Below are positions 36,500 to 46,660 of a stretch of 64,000 bases of DNA, in pieces. Position numbers and translations under genes: made by a program. Source of the stretch: Opisthorchis felineus (lineage: Eukaryota; Platyhelminthes; Trematoda; Opisthorchiida; Opisthorchiidae). The stretch lies in the NCBI GenBank assembly GCA_004794785.1, contig SJOL01008950.1, positions 467,353 to 531,352 on the forward strand, in the 5' to 3' direction. Below the pieces are notes generated by a model, which was given only the letters and a program-made list of their open reading frames with translations, did no database searches and was not told where the DNA came from. Position 1 is the first letter of the stretch. Each line of letters starts with the position of its first letter.

Positions 36500-37720
36500 G
36501 ATTCCGGAAGGTTGGTACGACTACAGTGACAGGATCACGTGCTACGGCATGTTGCAGGCGCCATTTTGGAACATGTATTGAGAAAGAGGAGGGAGGCAGA
36601 GAACCGGAGACGTTCTGGGAGCACTTCAGCAGGCTAAGCCTGAGTGAAGGTGGCATAACATCCTGGAACGTTAGCACCCCTAACGTCGCACTGCCATCGC
36701 TTCTCAAGACGGAAGCTGATCGTTGAATGTCACTAGATGGTACACACAGAGTGTACCAAAACATGCGACTTACCTGAGCAGAGAGCTGACTTGCTAGAGA
36801 TGATGTTTGAGTTGATGGAGTATGTCGTGACCCGTAAGTGGTGACAGCTGATCATAGGGGATACTTCAGGGACAACTCACCCCATGAAACTTATCCATGT
36901 ATCAGAACTAGGAAAGTTATGGTCCGTTGACGACATGGGCCCCATTCCGGTGACAGCTAGCGGAAATCAATATTTTGTGATAATAACAGAACGCCTGCCG
37001 TGGCGGGTCGAGGCGGTAGTCGTATCAAATCAACGGGTAAAGGCGATCAGTGGAGTGGTAATGCGCCATATCATGGTCAGTCGTGGGGTAACAAAAATGA
37101 TCCTAAAGGATCAACGGTCGTGCTTTTAGTGTGGAGAATTCAGGAGTTGCCTGCTGCAGGTGGACACCAGGAGGCTAAGGACGGTACTTTACCACCCGCA
37201 AACCAACGGTTTCACTGGGCGATTAAGAAGTGACTGCTGACCAGGGGGATGTCTGAGAAGTGAGCTTGACGAAAATGATGTTGGCACTTGGCGAGCCAAT
37301 GAAGTAAACCACCAGCAAGGCCCTATTCATGCTGATGTATGGTCAATACCCACGCCTCCCAGCTGATCAGGAAAATTGTTTGTGGCCGACAATACACCTG
37401 TATCAGGAAAGGGCTAAGAGATGAGAGGCGGACAGCTCGAGGAAACTTGACTGGCTTTAAGGAAAGGATTAGACAGAAAACGGCAGGCAGCAGGGCACGA
37501 CCATACCCCATAGGCGCGAAGGTCAAATGGAAGTATCATCAGAATTTTGGAAGGAGTGGATTTGGTCGCGAAAGTTGGGCCTTCAGTGGCAAGGCCCGTT
37601 TGTCATTACCGACCCTCAAGATAGCGCTTATACAATTCAGGACGCCCCAGCCTCAAATTGGCGTGCTAATTTCAAACAGGTGCCGATTAGACCCGCTGTT
37701 TAGACCAATCAGTTGATGCA
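36500..37720 (+). pseudogene. Gypsy integrase remnant
   Basis: The core is clear at 36910-37129: LWSVDDMGPIPVTASGNQYF (first Asp) through ILKDQRSCF (second Asp of the DDE triad). The third acidic region, YHPQTNGFTGRL near 37185-37215, has Gly where Glu is expected. Downstream, ALFMLMYGQYPRLP and GPFVITDPQDSAYTIQDAP represent the C-terminal domain, split over two frames. The zinc-binding N-terminal part is too worn to define. Confidence 0.75.
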
Positions 37721-37736
37721 AAAAGAACGTCGGTGG

Positions 37737-38250
37737 CATGCACGTGAGCTTGGAAGCGGAAAGGTTTGTAATGGTGAATACAACTGATGAAGCTTGCGAG
37801 CTGTGTCCATTCCGGTGTCCGAGCTTCGTCCCAAAGCCTGACGGAAGGTAAATGCTACTGCGGAAGTTATGGAACTGCTTTGCAGTGTTCATTCATTATT
37901 GTTCTATCTTCAGAAAACGTCCAGGAGAGTCCAAGAGGACGCTTGAGAATGTTCACTTTTCAAAAACTGTGCATACGAGATATTTACGTTTGTATCCAAC
38001 GGCTCGTAACCGTTTGATTCGTGTTTTCTAATAAAAAACTTTGCAGCAAAGGGCGTTTTCCTTTTCACCGGTTTTGATCAAATTGGCTAATCCGAATCCT
38101 GCTGACCACAGCAATGCATCTCCCTTATCCGATTGCATCAAACATCACATCCGGCACGGGGCTGTCCACGGATTGAAGTATATCAGTGCAATGTTGTCTC
38201 GGTGCTGCCATACCCTGTTTGACGGCATACATGCAACTACTCCCTTCATA
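37737..38250 (+). repeat. Right LTR-like repeat with trailing block
   Basis: Positions 37737-38070 align with 33174-33500. The adjoining 38085-38248 aligns with 33008-33176 (GCTGACCA, CACGGGGC, TGTTTGA(C/T)GGCA, TTCAT at the end). The element therefore reads block A, block B, interior, block B, block A. A 187-codon open frame at 38041-38604 runs through this repeat and beyond it; it has no protein motif and is most likely fortuitous. Confidence 0.7.
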
Positions 38251-38604
38251 TTATTGACTCTCCCATATCGCCTACTCGGACTTTTGCTTGCGACTATCAA
38301 CAAACTGCTTTTCTGGCGCCAACCGCCTCCGAGACAAGTTTGTTCGAATCTGCTGACCGTCTCTGCGCTGCACTCTCAGTTTGCGTCCGCTACACATTCA
38401 GTGGTTTTATTTACGGTGCTTGTTCGGTCCTACGCACCAGCACCACCTCTTTCTCCCGAGAAAACTTTACCCTTGGCTCCCCTTCGACAGCGATACCAGT
38501 GGTTTGATCAATTTATAATGTACACAGTACTTTTGAGATGCAATTTCCACCTATTCCTACTGCGAATTTCTCAACCGCGTCATCTCTGCTTGTGCTTCTC
38601 GTGA

Positions 38605-41600
38605 CACTGGTAATTAATTCAGCTATTTAAATCACCAGTCGCCAGCAAAGTTTTTGAGTTTTGGTTCAGTTCTGGCTTTATATCCGAAGTAGCCGTAACT
38701 CCTGCCTCATTGTCATAGTTTTTTGTTCTCGGTAATCTAAAATTACCCATCACGTGTTCAGCCTGCCCCTTAGTTATGTCTTGCCCTCTGTTGTTCAGGG
38801 AGATCACTGGTGAACAGTGTCCCATTAGGACGTACGTCATGGATTAATAGGTGGAATACATGCTGGCGCAATAGTTGTGTTCAGCTATGATGTGCTATGC
38901 TATTGCCAGATTCGTAAAGCTGTCGGGAACCGCGTACGTATCGTATAACATTCACATACTTTGGTTATGGCAGTCTCTTCTGACAACCAAAAAATATTCC
39001 ATAATATGACTGATCTAGACAGTGTCGCACAGTAGGTAACTTCGTCATCTTACCAGCGCGCAGCTTTCGCCACGACCTGGGAATACTGTGCCACACGAAT
39101 CCACGATTCGTATCTTAACTCATAGCCTATTAGGTGCATATCACCCGCAAACGGATACGTGTTATCGTGCAGGTGATCTCAGTACCCTTAGCTGTCCGTT
39201 AAGGTCGACGTAAGTTCCATCTCATCAGCTGACTAATCATCACGGAGCCCGAATCACCTGTTGGTTGTATACGTTGGCTTGGCTGATTTGGGTGTATAGT
39301 GTGAGCAATGGCAACCTTGTAAAGCGATTTAAACTAGCATTTTGATGTTTTTCCTTGATTTGCGGTAGGGTTTATTGATTGACGTTATACTCAGCGACTC
39401 ACGATGTATATCTCTGATACTAGATCGTATTGCAGGACCCCGGTGTCAACTGCTGAACGTCTGCTATTTAACAACATGTGCAATGGCGAAAGTTGCTGTC
39501 AGTAAACACGACCTGAATAGTTCCAGCACGATATCATGCAGTTTATCAGAAAACATGACCCACGTGCATAGGTCATACACAGTGTATGACAACAGTGCAC
39601 TTTCTATTTAATGGGATTCCGTAAGGACAATTTTACGCTGATGGTATTACGTTCTTACGACCTAGTACGAACTATCAGGGGTTAGTGAGTGTCTCTGGGA
39701 TGGTGATTACTCTGCAAGATGCTTCTCGGGGCTCGGGGACACATAAGTTATCTGTCAATCCAGGCGGAGGAGATCAGATACACAATAAGATGCTTGAGTG
39801 ATCCACCCGCAAATTTCGCCTCGTTGAGTGTGCTGGGGGCTGTACCAAATTCCAAAAAACATAACAGCTGCAGAACTAGTTTCAGCATTCGTCCATCTTA
39901 AGCGATTCATACTTTCCGACAAGCTGCGATAATGTATTTCATCAAGCACCGTCCCATAATTCCGGGTATCTGCTGACCTTTAAAATTTGTTTAATTAAAA
40001 TTACCACACAGAGAGGCTGCAGAAAAGTGCAATAAACATAAAGGAAACCAGAAAAAGCACTTTTGAAGCTGATAAAATAGGGAACAAATAATGACACGTG
40101 ATAATACTAGATAATAAATAACGATAAATACAAGGTGATCGATAAGCAAATAAGTGAATTTAACGATGCTCTTGCCATTGTTGTTGCGATGTCACAGGGG
40201 TCTTTTAGGGGGACTGTGACATTCATATATATGGCATCGGGAACTGCACGGGTTTCAGTTTTCGTGGAATAAGACGACGGTTCTTCTGGCTTACAAGATT
40301 TTGCATACCACCTACGGCGTGATGCATCAAGAAATGGTGTTACACTCAGTACACAGCAACATGGAGTTTTCAGGATCTCATACGATTGGGGAAGTGCTCG
40401 GAGTGAACACGCAGAAAATAACACGGCGGCTCAGGGCAGCACACAAAAGCCAGCCTCAAACTTCAGCACAGCCTTACGTAAATTTCTCCCTCGGTGATTT
40501 CGAGCGACCCCGACACTAGCCGGAAAGCTCAGAACGGTGCAGGGGTAAAAAATAGCATAGGCAAAGCGGCAAATCAATACGATTGTTTATCTTTAATGGG
40601 CGCCGTGTTCTACATTTCTTGAGGCCATATTGTCTGTTGCCTATATCTTCAGGTCGGGCGAGTGACGATTGCAGCCATCTGAAATCTGGTTTACCAGCCC
40701 CCTGATCCTAATATCGCATGAGCTCGCGTGATACGACAAAAAAAAATTTAAAGCGTCCTGTCCCTCAGTGGTCTAACTAACTCTTATTCCACTGAGATGA
40801 TGTATCCAGTTTTACCGCACGGGCCCACGTGTGCAGAAAACTGATCAATGAAGACCAGTGGTTTCACCAAGTGCAGTGGTGACTACTGAATTACCCGGCC
40901 CACTGTCAGAGTACTCTAGCACCAGTTTCGTCATTATCCATAAAAAACAAGTTGCGGAATAAGAAATTTTATAAAAACAATCATTACCTTTAATATAAAG
41001 CATTCATTCATACAAACAAACCATCCAGTGGCGAATCCGTCATTAAGATAAACGAAGCTTCTTAGTCTAAAATTGCCTACTACAAAAAATATGAGCGCAT
41101 TCCGGGACCAAATGCTTCTTTTGTCGCGAACAATCCGAGAATCTCGGTTTAATATTCAACTCTGTAGAAAATGCTGAGTACTTAAATGGAGGACAGTTAC
41201 ACGATCATCTCCTGAAGCTAACACCTTGGCAATGGATTAGTCTGAACAGACACTGAGCCACAAATTACCAGCTTCAAAATCGACCGAATTTCGACACCAT
41301 AGGCGGTCTCTGAAGCAAGGTAAGTAGCTGAGCACAAAATCACATCGTCGTTGGTCCTGGTGTCACTACCACATACACTAAGCTGGATGCGGTTGAGCTG
41401 ATTCCAGCTTCCGTGGCTGGTAAACTAACGAAGGACTTTTATTGGGGTAAGGCAGTAAGGCTGGTTAGGATGGACTTGGTATGAATAATATACCACGACA
41501 GGTAGAACAGAACGACCGCATCATGGTTGCAGTGGCAAAGCTAACAGTAGAATGTTATGCTGTGCCATCGGCTTGAATGTCCTTAAACACCATAAGAGTC

Positions 41601-43430
41601 AAAACCAGGTGACCTCATTATGGTCTCCAGCTACTTCTAAGACAGTCAGCCAGAGTAAAACCAAGGACCGATTACGGAGTCATCTATGCGCTGATCAAGA
41701 CAACGCCCACATTTGCTGCGCACCAGAATAGGTCAAAATCACCAACCATGATACGGCTGCTAAGATAGAATAAATGGCTAATCTAGATGTTATTAACAGT
41801 TCAGTGGGCTAGGACAGATTCAGCGAGCTCAGTGTAGCGGGTTTTCGAAGGCGAAACAAACTATGTAGCTGCTTTGGGCGGTGTTAACAAGGTAATAGTG
41901 ATTTAATGAACCATTAAATTAGATATCAGGATGAAAAATTGATGAGCCAATAATGTATATCTTACAGTGATACCAATGGGCAGCCAACCAGGGATTTCTC
42001 TCAGAAAGAAGTTTCGTCACCAAAAAGGAACACGATGGTTCTGGAATAAATCGAAAAAGAAAATAGCCGATCCCTACTGAATTACAGCTTTGCAGTGAAA
42101 ACAAGCAAACTCAGTCCGTACCAGGTTCACTTATTTCAACATAGCGATTCTAAAGCTAAGGATGTCTTGTAAAGTTTTTAAAACGCACCCAACTACATTC
42201 AATAGATCCAAATACGACTATGTCACTTTGGTCAGAAAGATAGAAAAGTTCATCAGTAATGTGCTTTCTTCTAAGACAAATTTGATGACAAAGACGAAGG
42301 GCGTCATTCCAGTGCAATGACTGGATGGCTGTATAGTTTTCAACAGAGGAATATCTATTTCAGTAATTCTATGGGGCCTAATTGCCATGGTTTCCAGCTG
42401 ATGTTATCTAACTATAGTCATTTGTGAACAGTGCAGGCCAGAAGACACTGAATCCATTAAAAACATTTTAGTCCTTTGCATACAGACTAAAATACGTCTT
42501 GCTGGGAGGACCATACCTTAGAACTGGGCAAAATGACCTAACGAGTAATCGTGTTGCCACGCGGCTGTTGGTCTGTCACCGTGTGGAAAAAGTAAGCAGG
42601 CTCATGTGTTTTTATCATGTGACTAAACTGTTTGGATCCACTTGAACTAAGTGGAACTGTCGCAGGTAGGCGGAAATGATGAAACGGATTCCCACAAAGG
42701 CGTAAAAGGAGTGGATGCAGCAGTCGTTAGTGCACTATAGCACACTTCCATATTTTGGAAGTTCCCAGCAATCATTGTAGGATGTGTCACAAAATATGCA
42801 CAATTTTAAGAAAGTTATGAATAGCAGTAGGAACAATTAGTATAAGAAATGGACTGTTTCGTACCGTTTTCAAATGTACCCCTTCGCCCTATATATCGCG
42901 GGCTTATTAGGATGATCAAGCCGTTCCTCACGCGGAGTGAATCTGGCCTTGAAGCAAAGGATCTTCGATATTCCCGTCGTACTTACTTCACAAAAGGTCT
43001 GCCATATTAGCTTCACAACGAAAATTCAGTTGAACTAACATAGATATACGAAGTTCTCTGACCATGTGATACGCGACCAGTCCGTCAGCTGTTCAGTACG
43101 GAAGTGGAATTTCAGCAATTTAGAACAAGTGCGTAAAATACACTCACAGTTATCCTCATCCGTGAATTTGTGCAGGTACCATTACAACTAAATAATAAAA
43201 CTTTGTTAGACACAAGTCTCAACGAAAGTAAGCAGGGGAAGACTTGTGAAATATTTTGCAAATCAGGTAAAAGTAGCATCTGCGAGGAGGGTAAGGTCGG
43301 ACTAAACAGACGCCTGGGAGGATGTGAACACGCACCCCAAGGGAATAATATCATCCTCATAGTACAATCAATTGTGGCTGCTTTATGATGCAGCTTACAA
43401 GGTGCCCTATTTTTCCATCGTCGTTATATT
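38605..43430. other. Long gene-free stretch
   Basis: About 4.8 kb, A/T-rich towards the right, with no recognised gene, RNA or transposon. Open frames at 40107-40424 (minus), 40301-40519 (plus) and 43112-43360 (minus) have no motif. It is probably intergenic or intron sequence. Confidence 0.4.
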
Positions 43431-43433
43431 GTA

Positions 43434-44017
43434 TTAGTGGATAATGCACAGGCGATCGACCTGGTAAATTCGCCGCATTTTGATACTGGAGAATTTTAAT
43501 AGTGCTCCATCAGCTTGTGCTTCAAAGTTTCTGTTGTTCAGATAGTCATAAATCATTTTAGCTTTAATATTAAGATAAACCAGTTCCGATGAAATCCTGG
43601 CATCATTCACTTCGTCAATTTTTTGGAAATGCGAGGAGAAGAAGTATCCATAACAGTGAGCGAGTCTGCAGTTGTGGCCCATTTTTTGGGACACTCAATA
43701 AGTCAGTAGTGCAAATATGGTTCCTTTTGACCCCGTATTATGGATTGGTTAGGATAGTCACTAGTCACTTTATTTAGTAATTCATTTATTGTAAATTCCT
43801 TAATTTTAGGCGCGACTGGCAGCGCGGTGATTGATCCGCAGCCGTAAGGTTGGAATCTGCTGTCATATATAAATCGTGTTGCCAGACGTAAGCTGTAAGC
43901 TTTCCGGTGTTCAGGTTTACAAGAAAGATGGTTTCCGATGTTTCTGACTTGGTTTCCACTATCGAGCTTTTCATGGCAGAAAGGTAGATAGGCCTCTCTT
44001 TCAGCTACAGTTGTCAT
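43434..44017 (-). other. Possible coding tract, unassigned
   Basis: Read on the minus strand, 44017-43703 is open for 104 codons in one frame and 43974-43786 in another. The next segment, 43694-43434, gives a plausible soluble peptide containing ARISSELVYLNIKAKM and ends near a weak TACCAG|GTCGAT donor-like site. A pyrimidine tract (near 43645) precedes an AG at about 43616. The pieces do not assemble into one phase-consistent exon set, and I recognise no family. A decayed transposon ORF is equally possible. Confidence 0.2.
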
Positions 44018-44079
44018 CTATCCGTTGAAGACTGCTACTTTTGCCGGTCTTGGAGTCCGACGTATATCGTAATGGCTCG

Positions 44080-44235
44080 GTCTTGTAGTGTTCATTGCGT
44101 CCCTTCATCACAATCTCTGTTCAATGCTGATTCATTTACAGTGCAGCCAGTTTTAAAGCGGAACTCCTCATCAAACAGCAACATCAGTGTTAACGGTGAT
44201 GCCTCACTGCCATACAACCACAAACTTTATCCAAT
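44080..44235. repeat. Interspersed repeat R3, second copy
   Basis: CATCAGTGTT, GATGCCTCACTGCC and ATACAACCA occur in the same order as at 5460-5510, where an ATC run precedes them. No ATC run survives here. It lies just downstream (in minus orientation) of the RTE-type remnant at 44310-44650, which may mean both belong to one element family. Confidence 0.5.
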
Positions 44236-44309
44236 TATATTTAAAGCTTTAAAATGAAAAGAATGGAAGGAAAAACAGTGGATGAGGAAGGGGCCTGGTA
44301 CTGGCCTAC

Positions 44310-44650
44310 TGCAAGCACTCTGAGTTGCCTAAACATTCAAGTGCTCAGTTAGATAATCTAGGAAGAAGCCAACAGCATGAACACCGGTGACATCGATTAA
44401 CCGCTGTGAGGAGGTTACTAGAACCTTATCCTGGAAGGCTGACCACACAAGTAACACCTAAACTCTTCGTAATCTTTTTCACATCCTTCTACCAGCGTCA
44501 CCCGTTGTACACCTTTCCTTTTGTGCCATTCCAAAGAAGGCACTGAGGCGGACAATACTCGTCTCGGTAGACGATGCTTTGGCATGCGTAGCACATGTCC
44601 GAGCCACCTCAATTAAACAGGAACATCCAATGGTGGACAAGTAGTTCGGT
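44310..44650 (-). pseudogene. RTE-type non-LTR retrotransposon, 3' ORF end
   Basis: The minus strand (44612-44418) encodes MRWLGHVLRMPKHRLPRRVL and then EWHKRKGVQ. This is the hallmark C-terminal segment of RTE-like reverse transcriptases common in trematodes. The frame then degrades. Only this tail is present; the endonuclease and RT domains are absent, as expected of a 5'-truncated copy. Its left flank carries repeat R3. Confidence 0.75.
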
Positions 44651-45462
44651 GTGTTGTGCATATGGTTGCCTCCGCATGAGCTCCATGTGACTTAACCAAC
44701 TAGCTAGTTTTTGCTCCATCCATTTGATGGTTCTTGTGAACCTGGCTTCCCGAGAACTACAAACCATTTCTCTTCATCCTACATGTCCTTTCATTTAGGC
44801 TAGCCTCTGGAGGCACCCGAATACTAAAACATTACTTTTGCCATTTGTTGGCTTCAAGTTATGCTTCGAGGATAGTCTGGATGACTAGTCTGTTGTATTA
44901 CATTACTAGTGTGTTCGGATGTTTTGTACCACTGAACACATTTCGCATCCGATTCACTGTATCCGCTTGTGGTTACGCTCAATTTGGACACACGGGTCGA
45001 TTTTTCTCCGTGCCTTCTTCATCTGTATGCACCGTCGTGTCAGAAGTCTGCGTGTTAATGTGTTTTCAGTTGGTGTTGTGGTTTGTTTGTGACAGTTTGG
45101 GGATCAGCTGGTTCTTTTACGTTCGATTTTACACACTTCTCAGCTATAAACACATGGGTGGTTTACTAGTACCTTAAGTAGTCTTGATTTGAGTTTTACA
45201 TGGAACCAACCTTCGTACCGTAAACATATTTCCTTTGCTGTGTCCTGTTTACCTGTAGATTAATCACCCCGTAACTGACAGGAAACGGTGACGATTGCAC
45301 TTAAATATTAAGCAGAAATGAGGATATCGAGGCTAGCTGCTGGCTTCTGAGAGCAGTGGGACAGAGGCCGGTAAAAGAATAATCTACTACATGAGGAAGC
45401 TACAAGTGAGGTGTGGATCCTGTCGTCGCAGAGATTCTTCATTTTGCTAAATTTTCTTTCAG
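44651..45462. other. Gene-free stretch with a hydrophobic open frame
   Basis: A 110-codon plus-strand frame (44845-45177) is T-rich and encodes hydrophobic segments, as any T-rich DNA would. No signal, motif or splice context supports it. Confidence 0.35.
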
Positions 45463-45527
45463 TCGAATGGTCCATGTACTACTATCACCTACGGTATTTT
45501 TTCTGGCGGCAAGTCTTCGCTGCAAAA
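45463..45527 (+). CDS. Candidate short exon
   Basis: A strong acceptor (CTAAATTTTCTTTCAG) and donor (CTGCAAAA|GTAAGT) bound 65 bases that are open in all three frames. Read in the frame that enters the following candidate exon, it encodes EWSMYYYHLRYFFWRQ, rich in aromatic residues. It is separated by a 69-base interval with a good pyrimidine-rich acceptor from 45597. No protein family is recognised and the upstream exon is unknown. Short exons are common in flukes, but chance splice signals are too. Confidence 0.3.
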
Positions 45528-45596
45528 GTAAGTCCAGAGTTCTTTTCCTTTCTTCTATTCTACTTTTGCATTTGCTTTTTTCATGTTTATTCAAAG

Positions 45597-45782
45597 GTGA
45601 ACCAAAATTGTAGCGTTTTTAGGCTAGAGTTACTGATGAACTTTAACTGCCAAAATAAAAGAATCTCCTTCGGTCAAGAATCGACAAAAAATTTAGTCAG
45701 AACAACTCAAAATCAAGGTTTATTTGCTCGGCACAGACCCACGAAATACATGAAGAGCCAGCGATACGCAATACATTATTAG
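45597..45782 (+). CDS. Candidate terminal exon
   Basis: It follows the acceptor TTTATTCAAAG after a run of pyrimidines. Joined to the candidate exon ending at 45527 it reads VNQNCSVFRLELL and continues open for 61 codons to a TAG at 45780-45782. The separating 69-base interval is a multiple of three and is itself open in this frame, so retention would not break the protein. No domain is recognised; the product would be Lys/Arg/Gln/Asn-rich. Confidence 0.28.
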   Translation: MNQNCSVFRLELLMNFNCQNKRISFGQESTKNLVRTTQNQGLFARHRPTKYMKSQRYAIHY

Positions 45783-45934
45783 GTTACCAGGTGATGTAGT
45801 TGTCTCAATTGCGCCCAAAGGTAGCAGCATCTCCGGTTAGACCACTTCAGCAGGTAGCGCATTTCAGGAGGGAATATGTCTAACTACGAAAGATTCATAA
45901 AACGCAAACATCTACGCTAGTCAGTCAGTTAAGC

Positions 45935-46130
45935 GATGGCTGGGTTCCAGGTGAGTCTCTCGCAAAACCAAATTTGTTTGTAAATGAGTGTATTTCGCTA
46001 AGTTCGTGCAATTTGGGTTCAAGTAGAACATAGGGTTGACGGAAACTCGGGGACTGCGCCTACCTGATGAGCCCCAAAAAAAGCGAAACCGGTCATGGGC
46101 TGTTGTAGGTTTTTTCTTGTTGTGCACAGC
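45935..46130 (+). repeat. Modular repeat M1, copy carrying a hammerhead-like core
   Basis: The first half (45940-46015: GTGAGTCTC, then TTTGTTTGTAAATGAGTG) matches 52560-52615 and the reverse complement of 56785-56850. The second half contains the ribozyme-like core described separately and matches 52366-52430. The order of modules differs among copies. Confidence 0.55.
46058..46100 (+). ncRNA. Hammerhead-ribozyme-like motif
   Basis: CTGATGA (46064-46070) and GAAA (46085-46088) are the two conserved hammerhead core boxes. GTC (46092-46094) gives the cleavage triplet, with predicted cleavage after 46094. Helix I can form between GCCTAC (46058-46063) and ATGGGC (46095-46100) with five of six pairs, one of them a wobble and one C-A mismatch next to the core. 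Helix III would be ACC/GGT with no loop; that hexamer is self-complementary, as in minimal hammerheads that act as dimers. Helix II is weak, with two pairs closing an A-rich loop. The motif belongs to repeat M1. Activity is doubtful because of helix II. Confidence 0.5.
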
Positions 46131-46430
46131 CTAAGGATCAACTGCCAGTAATGAGTCTCCTCCTCCTTCAATGAGGAACTACAGATGTATTTAACGCGAC
46201 CATTTAAACCGCGTTTGTTCATGTTGTTTCTGAAAAACAAGTAGCTAGTGGCAGAGTGAAATGTTCCTCAAGAGTCAAGGAGGCTACGAAAATCCCGTTT
46301 TTTTCTGTTGCCAATAATAGGTCATAGTAAGGTTTCTGGATCTGTAAAGAGTTTCCATTTACACACTGTTCTTGTTTTTTCTGTTGGTATGTATATTCAT
46401 ACCAATCATATACTGGGTTTTCTTATCAGC
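46131..46430. other. Gene-free stretch with a possible mini-intron
   Basis: At 46387-46433 a TTG|GTATGT donor-like site and a GTTTTCTTATCAGCAG acceptor-like site are only 47 bases apart, which would suit a very short intron. The flanks lie in repeat-like sequence, so I do not call exons. Confidence 0.25.
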
Positions 46431-46433
46431 AGG

Positions 46434-46660
46434 TGGCACGTACGACCTCACCAAATGCCTCGGGGTTAAAAGTGAGGGGAGCCATTCAGTCTGATCCGTT
46501 GTCCATGCCCTTCTTTTGCACGTGCATACAAGAGACTTGTTTAGGCATCTGCATTGTTTTTCCAAGACTAGCTGAGATGCGTGTAGTCCAAAAGTCCGAG
46601 TGTTCGATCCCTAAGATCATCGCGTCATGGTACGGTAAAACAATGTTTCTGATATGTAGT
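46434..46660 (+). repeat. tRNA-like SINE head (family S2)
   Basis: A box-A-like TAGCTGAGATGCG (46569-46581) is followed by a box-B-like GTGTTCGATCC (46600-46610). The spacing of about 31 bases is shorter than in a tRNA, so this is a worn SINE head and not a tRNA gene. The preceding 130 bases translate on the minus strand to a peptide of a kind I associate with fluke repeats, which suggests a repeat body. Confidence 0.4.

Larger units (their letters stand above)
33008..38250 (+). mobile_element. Ty3/gypsy LTR retrotransposon, decayed
   Basis: Gag, protease, reverse transcriptase, RNase H and integrase remnants follow in Ty3/gypsy order on the plus strand, bounded by diverged direct repeats (33174-33500 and 37737-38070). 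Every domain is broken by stops or frameshifts. The repeats differ at roughly one base in four to five, so the insertion is old. An extra block is found before the left repeat (33008-33176) and after the right one (38085-38248), so LTR structure is not simple. No primer-binding site was recognised. Confidence 0.85.

Noticed and set aside
36760..36785. Perfect-looking minus-strand donor CTCAG|GTAAGT
   Set aside because: It lies antisense within the gypsy integrase remnant, with no open exon upstream on that strand.
38041..38604. 187-codon plus-strand open frame
   Set aside because: It runs through the right LTR-like repeat and block A, has no motif, and the aligned left copy does not keep the frame.
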